The position numbers were made by a program, and so were the translations under genes. Positions 21,111 to 30,256 of a stretch of 64,000 nt of DNA are shown piece after piece (position 1 is the stretch's first letter; the number at the start of each line of letters is the position of its first letter). The notes beneath the pieces are model-generated. The model searched no databases. It had not been told where the DNA came from and worked only from the letters and a program-made list of their open reading frames with translations. The stretch is from contig NZ_LT906450.1 in the NCBI RefSeq assembly GCF_900187265.1, positions 4,393,444 to 4,457,443 on the forward strand, in the 5' to 3' direction. The DNA comes from Rhodococcus rhodochrous (GTDB taxonomy: Bacteria > Actinomycetota > Actinomycetes > Mycobacteriales > Mycobacteriaceae).

Positions 21111-22403
21111 TCATGCGAGCCCCTCCTTGACGTGCTGCATTTCCACAGTCCTGCGAGGTCGGGGCAATTTAGCCAGAAGCAGTACTCCTACAATTGCGCC
21201 AACCGCCGAACTCCCAAGTGCGATTACAGAGGCGGTCATGCTGGAAACCGCGCTCCAGAACACTACGAAGGCCACTACTGTCGTCCCGAGCGAGGCGATG
21301 GATATGACACTACCTATCCCCGGATAGCCTCGACCCGATAGTACCGAGGATGCGACCACAGAGACCCAGGTTAGCAAGCTCGATATAGCGAGGATCTGCA
21401 TCGGAAGTACACTAGGACCGAAATCCGAACCGAACACAATTGGCGTCACGATGGGCGCTGTCACGAGGATTGCGAGCACAGCCAATACGCATACCGCAAA
21501 GAAAAAGAGACATTCTCGCATAATCGCAATGTTTGACGCACCCTTTGCAGATTTCTGCAACGAATTTCGCGCGGCGAGAGTTGCGAGCACCAACGGTATC
21601 TCGGCTACGGTCACGGCAACTGCGTAGTAGCCGAGTTCCCTTGCGCTTGCAGCCGCTGGCATAAGAAGTTGATCGAGGCGCGAACTTGCAATCGTAGAAA
21701 TTGTTCCTATCGAAGCCAGCAACGAGTACTTCCCCATACTGGACCAATCCCCACTGCGGGAATTGTCTTTTGGCAAAGGGATGAACAAGATTGCAGCGGC
21801 GATCACGAACGAGATCAGAGCAGCGGCCGAGAAATAGGTCGCGGAGGTAATGCCGACGAGAGCTACGACAACTACGAACAAAAATCGAAGTACTGCGCCT
21901 GCTCCACGTTCTATATCGAGTAGGCGCCACTGTCCGACCCCTTGCCAGGAACCTCGTCGAATTTGAACCACGGCCGAAACGATGATTGATGACCAGCAAG
22001 CTAACAAGAAAAAGTACGGTATGTTCTGGTTTTCACTTACGATCCGGCCGTAGAAGACCATCACTGCTATCACAATTGCGGTCGGTACGATTCCGAGGAA
22101 CAGTCCTAGTCTGTAGCAGTCTCTGGCATTCCTACCTCTCGCGATGAAGTACGCAACTGCACTTGGGATACCGAGACTTGCAACGGCAGCGGCCATCGTA
22201 ATCGGCTGCATGATACTGGCAAACTGTCCGCGGCCTTCCGCTCCCATCGCGTGTGCGAGAATCGGCCCGCTCAGGATTCCGAGTGCCGGACCGAGTCCGT
22301 AGAGGAAGACACCCCGAGCCTTCTCGCTGGTCGCACGCCGCCAGAGCTTGCTCAGTGGCGATGAGGCGGGCGCGATACCATTCACTGCGGCGTGCCTAGC
22401 CAA
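21111..22403 (-). CDS. Wzx-like polysaccharide flippase (MOP superfamily)
   Basis: A 430-residue protein with about 12 membrane helices and the polysaccharide-transport pattern near the N-terminus (FLYGLGPALGILSGPILAH, then GRGQFASIMQPITMAAAVAS). It would flip lipid-linked oligosaccharide repeat units across the membrane for the neighbouring Wzy-like polymerase. Its start overlaps the stop of the preceding glycosyltransferase by 8 bp, implying translational coupling. A basic N-terminal tail of about 25 residues precedes the first helix. Confidence 0.85.
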   Translation of the reverse strand: MARHAAVNGIAPASSPLSKLWRRATSEKARGVFLYGLGPALGILSGPILAHAMGAEGRGQFASIMQPITMAAAVASLGIPSAVAYFIARGRNARDCYRLGLFLGIVPTAIVIAVMVFYGRIVSENQNIPYFFLLACWSSIIVSAVVQIRRGSWQGVGQWRLLDIERGAGAVLRFLFVVVVALVGITSATYFSAAALISFVIAAAILFIPLPKDNSRSGDWSSMGKYSLLASIGTISTIASSRLDQLLMPAAASARELGYYAVAVTVAEIPLVLATLAARNSLQKSAKGASNIAIMRECLFFFAVCVLAVLAILVTAPIVTPIVFGSDFGPSVLPMQILAISSLLTWVSVVASSVLSGRGYPGIGSVISIASLGTTVVAFVVFWSAVSSMTASVIALGSSAVGAIVGVLLLAKLPRPRRTVEMQHVKEGLA

Positions 22404-23544
22404 GCTTTGCCCCAGGTGCAGTAATTAGCTCCCAGGCTTGTTCGATCCGGCCCGACCAAGAGTGTCCTGCTGCGCGCGCGCTCTGCGCGTCTGCCGTTTC
22501 TGGACCCCACGTGTCGATTGCCTGCTCGACAAGCGCAGCGAACTGGTCGTGGCTACCAATGTTCACGCCTTCTGGCGGGTTCGCGACCAAGCTTGCGAGA
22601 GGGGTACTTACAACGTTCAATCCCGCACCCATATATTCATACACCTTCAATGGAAATACCCCACGTGTGTAATCGTTCTGGTGGTAGGGAATTAGTCCGA
22701 CCCTCGACTGACCGAAGACCTCAGCCAACTCATCGAGCGTAAGATTACCGAGATAGTCCACATTGGGCATCTTCAAGAGTCCATCTAGTTCTCGGTCCGC
22801 CGCCACGCCATCGATGTTGACAGGGCCGGCAAGTTTCAATTTTTCACCCAACTCTGCGACAGAGCGCAGCAAGGAGAAATCAATCTTGGTCGGCGTAATA
22901 TTGCCTGCGAACACCACGCTACGCTCACGTTCCGACCGCTGGTGGACCTTAAACCGCTCCACGTCGGCAACGTTCTGCCAAAGCTGCACGTCGGTGCGGA
23001 CCGTCCTCAGGTGCTCAGCGACACCTTGGCTACTCGCCAGAACATGATCTGCCCTGCGGAGAAGGAATTCCTCAGCAGTAAGCAAAGTACTTTCGGGCAC
23101 CCCTGGAAGGGTGTGCAATAGATCCACTGAATGGTAGACGACCTTTGAGAAATGGTTCTCCAGTCCGTACGTCAACGGAGAAAACGTCCAAAGTACCGAG
23201 TTCTCCCCGGTCTTGAGCTTCGGAAGAAGTCGCTTTCGAATCAGAGTCTGGTTCGCGTAGCGAATCGGACCAAATTTGTGGAATGGCAAGACTTGAGGAG
23301 AAACAATCTCAAGCGATTCCGGCAATTCTGACTGAGAGGACAACGATTTAGAACCCGAGTCTTTCGTGACACGAGAAATTACACGTGCAATATCTGCACG
23401 GGAAATTGTTGGTGCTCGCAATCCCATGGACTCGATATATGTAACATTCGTGCGTCGAGCAAGACCAACAGCCATGTACTGCTTGTTAGTCCACACGGAA
23501 CTATGAAAGTCGGCTGTAGAAAGGACGGTGATCTGCGGGTTCAT
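22396..23544 (-). CDS. Glycosyltransferase (GT-B fold, GT4-like)
   Basis: A 382-residue protein starting MNPQITVLSTADFHSS. The C-terminal half shows the donor-site pattern of GT4 enzymes (VVFAGNITPTKIDFSLL, then RVGLIPYHQNDYTRGVFPLKVYEYMGAGLNVVST), including the E in VYEYMGAG. It resembles actinobacterial and cyanobacterial enzymes that transfer a sugar onto a lipid-linked oligosaccharide. Its start overlaps the stop of the upstream glycosyltransferase by 4 bp (ATGA), and its own stop overlaps the flippase start, so this section of the operon is tightly coupled. Confidence 0.85.
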   Translation of the reverse strand: MNPQITVLSTADFHSSVWTNKQYMAVGLARRTNVTYIESMGLRAPTISRADIARVISRVTKDSGSKSLSSQSELPESLEIVSPQVLPFHKFGPIRYANQTLIRKRLLPKLKTGENSVLWTFSPLTYGLENHFSKVVYHSVDLLHTLPGVPESTLLTAEEFLLRRADHVLASSQGVAEHLRTVRTDVQLWQNVADVERFKVHQRSERERSVVFAGNITPTKIDFSLLRSVAELGEKLKLAGPVNIDGVAADRELDGLLKMPNVDYLGNLTLDELAEVFGQSRVGLIPYHQNDYTRGVFPLKVYEYMGAGLNVVSTPLASLVANPPEGVNIGSHDQFAALVEQAIDTWGPETADAQSARAAGHSWSGRIEQAWELITAPGAKLG

Positions 23545-24683
23545 GCGGCCCTACTGTCGACTCGATTGGCGCTGTTAATGCGATCCGCTCCCACCCAAGA
23601 TTTAATATTCTCCTTGAAATTTTCCGCGGAGAACAACTCAGCACGGGATCTAGTTGCCACGCTGGAGCAGTTCACTGCCCGCTCAACAGCATCCCGGAAG
23701 TCTGCCGGATCGTCCGGATTGCAGAGTGCACCCGTTTCCCCATCCACTACGGTTTCCGCTACACCACCGATCCGGTTTCCTACAACGGGAGCGCCGGCGG
23801 CCATCGCCTCGACTGGCACGATGCCGAAGTCCTCAACTCCGACAAAGATAAAAGCTGAGCACCGCTGATAGAGGAGATAAAGCATTTCGTCGCTCACGCG
23901 GCCGACGAAGATGACCGATACATTCGCGTCCTCCGCTATGTGTTCCAGTCGCGCACGATCCGGACCGTCGCCCGCAATTACTACAGGAGTGTTACTCAAG
24001 CTTCCCGCCGTTATAGCGGCGTCCATTCGCTTATACGGAACCATCCTGGAGGCGCAGAACAGGAATTGGCTCGGCAATGACTGGAGGATGTCCTTCTCCG
24101 CCTCAGTCCACGCGTGATCTACTTCTCGTGATTCTTTAATCCGATCGACGTCGACAGGTGGATATATTGTCGTCGCTTCCACGCCCCAAAAATCTTCGAT
24201 ACGGCGTGCCACAAAGTTGCTGTTCGCCGCAAAGTTCCCGCCCTCTTGCGCTCGCCTTCGGTCCAGGGACCGCAACGCGGGGGCTGCCATCCTGACGAGG
24301 GGCGACGCTCCCCGCGCGTCCAACTCCGGAGTCCATAAATACCGAGCCGGCGTATGAACGTAAATAAACCGATCAATCTCGGCACGCCCACGGAAACGTA
24401 GGTGGTGGGCGAACAGGTGAGAGCTGATGAGCGCCCATTCGACGTTGTCGTTCTTCCAGGAGCGCCACACTGCCGGCATCAAAGGAAGCGCTGCTGCCTT
24501 GCTCTTTCGCAGGGGAGTACGCGCCAAAATGCTTTCTTTTACATCAGCGGCGGGAAATCGGTCGGGTGCATCATTCCACAGACACAGCAGAGGCAGGGTC
24601 GGCATCATTTCAACAAACGAGTCGACGACCTTTTCTGCGCCTCCAGTGGCTTCGATCCATTCGTGAATGATAGCTCCACTCAT
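23541..24683 (-). CDS. Glycosyltransferase family 4 (WbaZ/mannosyltransferase-like)
   Basis: A 380-residue protein starting at ATG 24683 behind GAGGTGAGGAT. N-terminal landmarks are HEWIEATGGAEKVV and IYVHTPARYLW, the latter typical of WbaZ/WbyK-like GT4 enzymes. C-terminal donor motifs are FLFCASRMVPYKRMD, VIAGDGPDRARLE and EDFGIVPVEAMAAGAPVVG with the E-x7-E pattern. The likely role is transfer of mannose or a related hexose to the growing repeat unit; the sugar is inferred from family resemblance only. Confidence 0.86.
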   Translation of the reverse strand: MSGAIIHEWIEATGGAEKVVDSFVEMMPTLPLLCLWNDAPDRFPAADVKESILARTPLRKSKAAALPLMPAVWRSWKNDNVEWALISSHLFAHHLRFRGRAEIDRFIYVHTPARYLWTPELDARGASPLVRMAAPALRSLDRRRAQEGGNFAANSNFVARRIEDFWGVEATTIYPPVDVDRIKESREVDHAWTEAEKDILQSLPSQFLFCASRMVPYKRMDAAITAGSLSNTPVVIAGDGPDRARLEHIAEDANVSVIFVGRVSDEMLYLLYQRCSAFIFVGVEDFGIVPVEAMAAGAPVVGNRIGGVAETVVDGETGALCNPDDPADFRDAVERAVNCSSVATRSRAELFSAENFKENIKSWVGADRINSANRVDSRAA

Positions 24684-24754
24684 ATCCTCACCTCTACAAC
24701 CGCCCGATTACCGATATTGTGTAACTTACTATTGTGAGATTGCCGACCCGGCCG

Positions 24755-26083
24755 CTACCGACGTCCGAGTCCGCGATAGTTCCAACCCGCCGCTCTCCAC
24801 CTCGATGCGTCAAGGCAGTTGCGTCCGTCCAAAATAGAAGGCACACGTACGCACTTCCGAAGCGAATTCGGATCGAGGTCGCGGAACTCCTGCCATTCTG
24901 TGAGCACCAAGACAATATCGGCACCTGAACAAGCGTCAGCTGCGCTCGGGGCGTAATTCAAAGTCGGGAATAACGCGCGTGAGTTCTCGATTGCTTTAGG
25001 GTCGTACACACTTACTGACGCGCCTTGAAGTTGAATTTGTCCCGCGATATTAAGAGCAGGAGAGTCCCGGACGTCGTCCGAATCCGGCTTGAATGCTGCC
25101 CCCAGCACTGCTACTCGCGATCCGATAAGAGATCCCCCGACCAATTCACGCGCAAGGTCCACCATTCGAGTTCGACTGCGCATATTGATATTGTCAACCT
25201 CCCTCAAGAAGGTCAAAGCTTGGTCTGCACCGAGTTCACCAGCTCGTGCCATGAATGCACGGATATCTTTCGGGAGACATCCTCCGCCAAAACCAATACC
25301 CGCATTTAGAAAGCGACGCCCGATACGGGCATCTTTACCAATAGCGTCGGCGAGCACGGAAACGTCGGCTCCGGCGGCATCGCAAACTTCGGCCATCGCG
25401 TTGATGAACGAGATCTTCGTAGCCAGGAATGCATTTGCTGCCGTCTTTACCAACTCCGCAGTTGCCAGGTCAGTGACAATGAGCGGGATCCCTTCGCCCA
25501 ACAACGTCGCGTACACTTCACGAGCAACGGATTCTGCGCGTCCAGGATTCTCACCGTCGATCCCAAGAACCATCCGATCCGGATGCAATGTGTCCTGTAC
25601 AGCGAAACCTTCCCGCAAGAATTCAGGATTCCACGCGACCTCTACTTCGCTTCCTGCCGGTGCCAGTTGCCTGGCTCGTTCGCCGAGTCGCTTGGCTGTT
25701 CCGACCGGGACGGTGGACTTCCCGAATATAACTGCGGGCTTGGACAGCTTGGGAGCCAAAGTCTCAATAACTGAATCAACGAATCGTAAATCGGCAGCGA
25801 ATTCGCCCCGCTTTTGAGGTGTGCCGACGCCGATAAAGTGAATGTCGGCGAATTCCGCCGCCTCGTCATAAGACGAGGTAAAACGCAGGCGTCCGTTCTC
25901 GATATTTCGCTTCAAGACATCTTCGAGGCCTGGTTCGTAGAAGGGAACTTCGCCGCCCTCAAGCTTGGCGAGCTTCCCGGGATCCACGTCCACACCGATG
26001 ACTTCGTGGCCAAGTTCGGCCATGCATGCAGCGTGGGTGGCACCCAGGTACCCGGTTCCAAATACTGCGATACGGCAGTTCAT
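24755..26083 (-). CDS. ugd: UDP-glucose 6-dehydrogenase
   Basis: A 442-residue protein of normal family length starting at ATG 26083 behind GGAGAGAAAG. The N-terminal NAD-binding fold reads FGTGYLGATHAACMAELGH. The central domain has EFLREGFAVQD, and the catalytic cysteine lies in GIGFGGGCLPKDIRAF. The C-terminal UDP-binding domain carries AAFKPDSDDVRDSPAL. It oxidises UDP-glucose to UDP-glucuronate using two NAD+. In this operon it suggests a glucuronic-acid-containing polysaccharide, with UDP-glucose from the divergent galU product. A UDP-ManNAc or GDP-mannose dehydrogenase is a less likely alternative. Confidence 0.92.
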   Translation of the reverse strand: MNCRIAVFGTGYLGATHAACMAELGHEVIGVDVDPGKLAKLEGGEVPFYEPGLEDVLKRNIENGRLRFTSSYDEAAEFADIHFIGVGTPQKRGEFAADLRFVDSVIETLAPKLSKPAVIFGKSTVPVGTAKRLGERARQLAPAGSEVEVAWNPEFLREGFAVQDTLHPDRMVLGIDGENPGRAESVAREVYATLLGEGIPLIVTDLATAELVKTAANAFLATKISFINAMAEVCDAAGADVSVLADAIGKDARIGRRFLNAGIGFGGGCLPKDIRAFMARAGELGADQALTFLREVDNINMRSRTRMVDLARELVGGSLIGSRVAVLGAAFKPDSDDVRDSPALNIAGQIQLQGASVSVYDPKAIENSRALFPTLNYAPSAADACSGADIVLVLTEWQEFRDLDPNSLRKCVRVPSILDGRNCLDASRWRAAGWNYRGLGRR

Positions 26084-26154
26084 TCTTTCTCTCCGGCCTT
26101 CTCGTGGTATTCCGATACAATGAAGTTCATGTGACGACAGTTACGTAGACCCGT

Positions 26155-26718
26155 CTATGCGGACTCAACGATGGGAGATTGCGGAAGGTCTCGCTTCTTG
26201 GTGGCTGGTGTTCCTGCATAGAGAGAATGAGCCTCCAGCTCTCCGCGAACGAGGGACGTTGCAGCAACCACGGCTCCGGCGCCGATGTTTGCACCAGGTA
26301 GGACAGTGGACCCCACAGCAATTCGGCACCCGTCTCCGATGTTGATTGGTGCGCCCCACCCCTTACCGGACCGCCGCTTCGGATCGGAGATGTCGTGATC
26401 GGACGTAAGAAACCGTGCATCGGCACCGATTGAGACGTTATCGCCGATCTTTATGCCTTCGCGCGTATCGAACATGACGCGATAGGAGACAACCGATCCT
26501 GCTCCGATCTGCACATTCTTAGACTTGAAAATCACATGTGCCCGAACTATTGCGCGCCGATGAATTCCCGGGAGGAACAACCGGAGCAGTTGCGTACGCA
26601 CTCGTGCTGGGAATATGAACGAACCTAGGATGTCGTTGACAACGAAAAGCCACAGCACCGAATGATGGTCGCCAGCTTCTCGCCATAGAACTTCGCGAGC
26701 TTTGTCAGCGAGGGTCAC
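26155..26718 (-). CDS. Left-handed beta-helix acyltransferase (WbbJ/serine-acetyltransferase-like)
   Basis: About 187 residues. I prefer GTG 26718 (AGGA six bases upstream) over TTG 26724. Hexapeptide repeats run from about residue 60 to 165 (VQIGAGSVVSYRV, IKIGDNVSIGADARFL, INIGDGCRIAVGSTVLPGAN, IGAGAVVAATSLV), with the catalytic His in TSDHDIS. The likely role is O-acetylation of a sugar in the repeat unit or precursor. It lies between ugd and the priming sugar transferase in the same operon. Confidence 0.85.
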   Translation of the reverse strand: MTLADKAREVLWREAGDHHSVLWLFVVNDILGSFIFPARVRTQLLRLFLPGIHRRAIVRAHVIFKSKNVQIGAGSVVSYRVMFDTREGIKIGDNVSIGADARFLTSDHDISDPKRRSGKGWGAPINIGDGCRIAVGSTVLPGANIGAGAVVAATSLVRGELEAHSLYAGTPATKKRDLPQSPIVESA

Positions 26719-26876
26719 GTTCAATCCTTGTTAGCTGGTAGGTATATGGATCCGTGAATGATCGAAGTGTCGGTATTGCCCGAGTCGTAAGTGCAAACAT
26801 TCCGTCACGACATGGGTACGTATATGGTGGACTCGTTCTGTGGTATGTCCGGGCCGTACCACCGGTGCTGGCCATC

Positions 26877-28409
26877 TCAGTAGGCGCCGTCGCTGGCGAG
26901 GACTGCGTTGACGGTCTTACCGATGATCAGCACATCCGAGATCATCGACCAGTTCTCCACATACGACAGATCCAGCCGCACCGACTCGTCCCACGACAGA
27001 TCCGAGCGACCACTGACCTGCCACAGACCGGTCACACCCGGGCGCACGAGCAGACGACGCTTGACCCGACCGTCGTAGGCCTCGACCTCACGCCGCAGCG
27101 GCGGACGCGGACCCACCACACTCATCTCCCCGCGAATGACGTTGAGGAACTGCGGCAACTCGTCGATGCTGAACCGGCGCATCACCTTACCCACGCGCGT
27201 GACCCGCGGGTCGTCCTTCATCTTGAACAGCGGACCGGCGCCCTCGTTCTGCGCCAACAACGTCTCGACCATCGTGTCGGCATTGGTCACCATCGACCGG
27301 AACTTGATCATCCCGAAGGGCGTGCCGTCGATGCCGATGCGCTCGGCCTTGTAGAAGACCGGACCCCGATCCTCCAACTTGATCAACAGGGCGACGACCG
27401 CGAACACCGGCGCCAACGCCACCAGCGCCGCGCCGGCGAAGATCAGATCGAAGATCCGCTTCCCTGACCGCTTCGCCCCGTGATAGCTCGGCTTTTCCAC
27501 ATGGATGAGCGGCAGACCGGCGACCGGGCGCATCTCGATGCGCGGACCCGCGACATCGACCACGCCCGTGGCGACGACCAGGTCGGTGTCGAGCGGTTCG
27601 AGCTGCCAGATCAGATCGTGCAGGCCCTCGCTGCCCAGGGTTTCGGTGGCGGTGACCACCACTGTGTCCGCCCCGGACAACTTGAGTGCTTCGACGACGG
27701 AGTGTTCGTCGCCGTAGATGGTGATCTCCCGGCCGTCGACATCGATGACGTCACCGGCGGCACCCGAATAGCGGGGCACGCACACACCGACGACGCGGTA
27801 GCCTTCGCCGTCCTTGCGGGCGAAGGTGCGCGTCATGTGCCGCACTGCCCGCGCCCCACCGACGACCAGCACCGAGGTACAGAACTCACCGCGGGCACGC
27901 TTGCGCGCGATCACCTTCCGCCACAACCACCGCGACAGCAACAGACCGGCAAGACCTACCGGCAGAGCGATAGCCAAGTATCCACGCGCCAGATCCAAGC
28001 GGAATACCAGGGCGATGATTGCAATGAACCCGAAGAGCCGAGCCGTACTCGAAACGACGCGCTGATACTCGCCATGCCCAGCGCCAATGACCCGACGGGA
28101 TCGAGTACGAAATAGTGCGAGTGTGACCAACCAGAGACCGACGAGCCCTGCCGAGATCAGCGCGTAATTGACCTCGGACACCGGCTCGGTCATCAACAGG
28201 TCGTTCTGACCGAAGCGGACGCTGTGCGCTACGAGAACGGCAAGCATGACAACAATCGCATCGGACCAGATCAACCGACTGATGTAGGACTGTTGCCACT
28301 TTCGACGGCTCGTCGCGCGCGATGGTTGATACTGTCCCCGAACAGAATTGGCGTTATCCGCTACACGCGCATCGGGGGTGTCGTGATCTGCCTCCCCGAT
28401 GGCAGTCAT
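26877..28409 (-). CDS. Polyprenyl-phosphate sugar-1-phosphate transferase, paralogue 1
   Basis: A 510-residue protein of the exopolysaccharide polyprenyl glycosylphosphotransferase family. Several N-terminal membrane helices are followed by a nucleotide-binding-like middle domain (LVVGGARAVRHM) and a C-terminal catalytic domain: KRIFDL membrane re-entrant helix, FYKAERIG, KFRSM, DELPQFLNV, VVGPRPPL and RPGVTGLWQVSGRSDLSW. It primes repeat-unit synthesis by moving a sugar-1-phosphate onto undecaprenyl phosphate. I start it at ATG 28409 (MTAIGEAD), which overlaps the stop of a 6-codon leader (ATGA). It heads the EPS operon. From the middle domain onward it is almost identical to paralogue 3, while the N-terminal 150 residues differ. 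Confidence 0.93.
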   Translation of the reverse strand: MTAIGEADHDTPDARVADNANSVRGQYQPSRATSRRKWQQSYISRLIWSDAIVVMLAVLVAHSVRFGQNDLLMTEPVSEVNYALISAGLVGLWLVTLALFRTRSRRVIGAGHGEYQRVVSSTARLFGFIAIIALVFRLDLARGYLAIALPVGLAGLLLSRWLWRKVIARKRARGEFCTSVLVVGGARAVRHMTRTFARKDGEGYRVVGVCVPRYSGAAGDVIDVDGREITIYGDEHSVVEALKLSGADTVVVTATETLGSEGLHDLIWQLEPLDTDLVVATGVVDVAGPRIEMRPVAGLPLIHVEKPSYHGAKRSGKRIFDLIFAGAALVALAPVFAVVALLIKLEDRGPVFYKAERIGIDGTPFGMIKFRSMVTNADTMVETLLAQNEGAGPLFKMKDDPRVTRVGKVMRRFSIDELPQFLNVIRGEMSVVGPRPPLRREVEAYDGRVKRRLLVRPGVTGLWQVSGRSDLSWDESVRLDLSYVENWSMISDVLIIGKTVNAVLASDGAY

Positions 28410-28426
28410 AACGCAACCACCCACAT
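28406..28426 (-). CDS. 6-codon leader ORF upstream of sugar transferase 1
   Basis: Reads ATG, five codons, TGA (peptide MWVVAL). The TGA overlaps the ATG of the sugar transferase as ATGA, with 17 nt between the two starts. A strong Shine-Dalgarno (GGGGAGG) lies 8 bases before this leader start, whereas the enzyme start has none of its own. The same arrangement precedes both other paralogues, so I infer translational coupling. Confidence 0.6.
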   Translation of the reverse strand: MWVVAL

Positions 28427-28430
28427 AGTC

Positions 28431-28446
28431 GTCTCCTCCCCGAGAC
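28431..28446 (-). promoter_or_regulatory. Conserved 16-nt palindromic SD element (copy 1)
   Basis: On the minus strand it reads GTCTCGGGGAGGAGAC. The 5-bp arms GTCTC/GAGAC enclose GGGGAG, so the ribosome site sits inside a potential hairpin. It is identical at 37355-37370 and 46695-46710. Confidence 0.65.
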
Positions 28447-28923
28447 ATGTACTGCTCCCACGACCAGGCAACATTGATGCCGGCCCGCGCACCCTCCCCG
28501 GTCGCGTGACCTGCTGTTGCCTGCCCAGCTGGGCTCAGCTCCTCCAGTTATATGCGCATCGCTTCCCTGCGAAAACGCTCTTTGAGACTGTAACGTTACT
28601 TACGAGATATGGCAGCTTGAACGACCGTCCAGATTGGACTCAATCCCCACCTACCACGGGGCGACACACCATGATGCCAATCGAGGCTCCGAAGGCGAGC
28701 CTGAGGCAATCCTCCCAGCCGTCTTGCACTTTCAGTGCATTTGTCGATTCGCGAAGCTGGAGATCGACCCCTAGACTGCGCTTACCGACCCCCACGTGAC
28801 GTGGGATTTATAGTCGGATTTTCAAGGGTGAGATCTATCTCACCATTGTTCAACGTTTTGACCGAGCAGTCGCGGGTACTACCGCGCGGTCATGCGCTCG
28901 ACAGGGGAGGCGAGGGTAGAACC
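28447..28923. other. Divergent promoter region between sugar transferase 1 and galU
   Basis: About 480 bp without a gene. It contains a perfect 10-bp palindrome GTAACGTTAC (28590-28599) that could bind a dimeric regulator, and an AT-richer stretch around 28575-28615 suited to a promoter. No further recognisable features. Confidence 0.45.
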
Positions 28924-29841
28924 ATGAAAGAAGAAGTAGGAGTGGGTAAAGCGTTCCGGACGGCCGTGGTGCCGGCGGCGGGGATGGGAACTCGGTTCCT
29001 GCCGGCCACGAAGACAGTACCGAAGGAACTATTGCCGGTGGTCGACACGCCGGGCATCGAACTGGTCGCGACCGAAGCTGCCCACTCGGGAGCTCAAAGA
29101 CTTCTCATCGTGACGTCCCCCGGAAAGGACGGAGTCGTGGCGCATTTCGTCGACGACTTCGACCTCGAGAAGCACCTCGAAGCAAAGGGCAAGCTCAAGC
29201 TGCTCGAGAAGGTGCGGCGCGCGCCCAATCTGCTCACTGTCGAATCAGTAGTCCAAGAGAAGCCACTCGGCCTGGGCCATGCTGTCGGCTGCGCGGAAGC
29301 TGCTCTGGAGCCGGACGAGGACGCGATCGCAGTTCTTCTCCCGGACGACCTCGTGCAACCGAGCGGCATCCTGGAAACGATGGCGCGCGTCCGAGCCAAG
29401 CGTGGGGGAACGGTGCTGTGCGCCATCGACGTTCCGAAGAGCCAGGTGAGCTCGTACGGAGTATTCGAGGTTGAGGAAGTACCCAACGTCGCGAATCCGG
29501 ACGTTTTACGAGTCCGCGGCATGGTGGAGAAGCCGGCTCTTGCCGATGCTCCGTCCACACTTGCCGCCGCCGGCCGCTATCTGCTGGATCGTGAGATCTT
29601 CGACGCCCTCCGTCGGATCAAACCGGGCGCAGGCGGAGAACTTCAATTGACCGACGCGATCGCGCTGCTGATCGAGGAAGGTCACCCGGTCCACGTCGTC
29701 GTGCATCGCGGGACCCGCCACGACTTGGGCAACCCGGGTGGATATCTCCGGGCAGCGATCGATACCGCTCTCGACAGCGAGGAATACGGCGACGGCCTCC
29801 GTAGGTGGATCCACCAGCGGCTGGACTTGGACGCCATCTGA
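28924..29841 (+). CDS. galU: UTP-glucose-1-phosphate uridylyltransferase
   Basis: A 305-residue protein. I chose ATG 28924 (MKEEVGVGKAFRTAVVPAAG) behind GGGGAGG; upstream in-frame starts add an unlike tail. The nucleotidyltransferase signature GMGTRFLPATKTVPKELLP, then VVDTPGIELVATEA, and VEKPALADAP with RYLLDREIFD are typical of GalU. It makes UDP-glucose from UTP and glucose-1-phosphate. UDP-glucose feeds the Ugd encoded in the divergent operon as well as trehalose and cell-wall synthesis, so its position next to the EPS genes is functionally sensible. Confidence 0.95.
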   Translation: MKEEVGVGKAFRTAVVPAAGMGTRFLPATKTVPKELLPVVDTPGIELVATEAAHSGAQRLLIVTSPGKDGVVAHFVDDFDLEKHLEAKGKLKLLEKVRRAPNLLTVESVVQEKPLGLGHAVGCAEAALEPDEDAIAVLLPDDLVQPSGILETMARVRAKRGGTVLCAIDVPKSQVSSYGVFEVEEVPNVANPDVLRVRGMVEKPALADAPSTLAAAGRYLLDREIFDALRRIKPGAGGELQLTDAIALLIEEGHPVHVVVHRGTRHDLGNPGGYLRAAIDTALDSEEYGDGLRRWIHQRLDLDAI

Positions 29842-30220
29842 ACGGAGTACGGCCGAATTACATCAATGGGACTTAGGTCCCGCCCTCGATGTGCCGTAGG
29901 TCCCGCATTCTGGTTAAATCCTCAAGTGTGTTGCCTCCCCGCAACATGCCCCTTCCCCTCCCCGGGAATTGGCGGCACCTGAGCCCCGCTGGCTCCTCCC
30001 CTCTGCCAGCGGGGCTCGCTCGACTTCGAGACAGCGCACCACGGACTACCAAGCGCGGCCCGAGACCACACGATTCAGATTGCAAGCGTTGACGCTTTTC
30101 GAACTCGGTGCCAAGATGATCAACCACGCGCTCGAACGCGCGTGCGAACAACTCAAAACAGATGGCCCGCCGCGACTGGCATCGCGACGGGCCTGATGTC
30201 CGACTAATCAGGAGTCGAAC
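29842..30220. other. Hairpin-rich intergenic region downstream of galU
   Basis: About 380 bp without a convincing gene. It holds two strong inverted repeats: 29981-30017 (13-bp perfect arms GAGCCCCGCTGGC / GCCAGCGGGGCTC) and about 30166-30195 (12-bp arms GGCCCGCCGCGA / TCGCGACGGGCC, one mismatch). The first may end galU transcription, although no T-tract follows. A 26-codon frame ending at 30196 coincides with the second hairpin and is probably chance. Confidence 0.5.
29981..30017 (+). terminator. Possible galU terminator hairpin
   Basis: A perfect 13-bp stem with an 11-base pyrimidine-rich loop, 140 bp after the galU stop. No U-tract follows, so it would be a non-canonical actinobacterial terminator or another structured element. 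Confidence 0.4.
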
Positions 30221-30256
30221 ATGCGTCAGCATACCTATGCGCGGGTGACGTCGTGA
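30221..30256 (+). CDS. 11-residue leader peptide overlapping the HTH gene start
   Basis: ATG 30221 encodes MRQHTYARVTS and stops at TGA 30254-30256, which overlaps the GTG start of the next gene (GTGA). GGAG lies at the right distance upstream. The next gene has no ribosome site of its own, so coupling through this mini-ORF is likely. Confidence 0.5.
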   Translation: MRQHTYARVTS

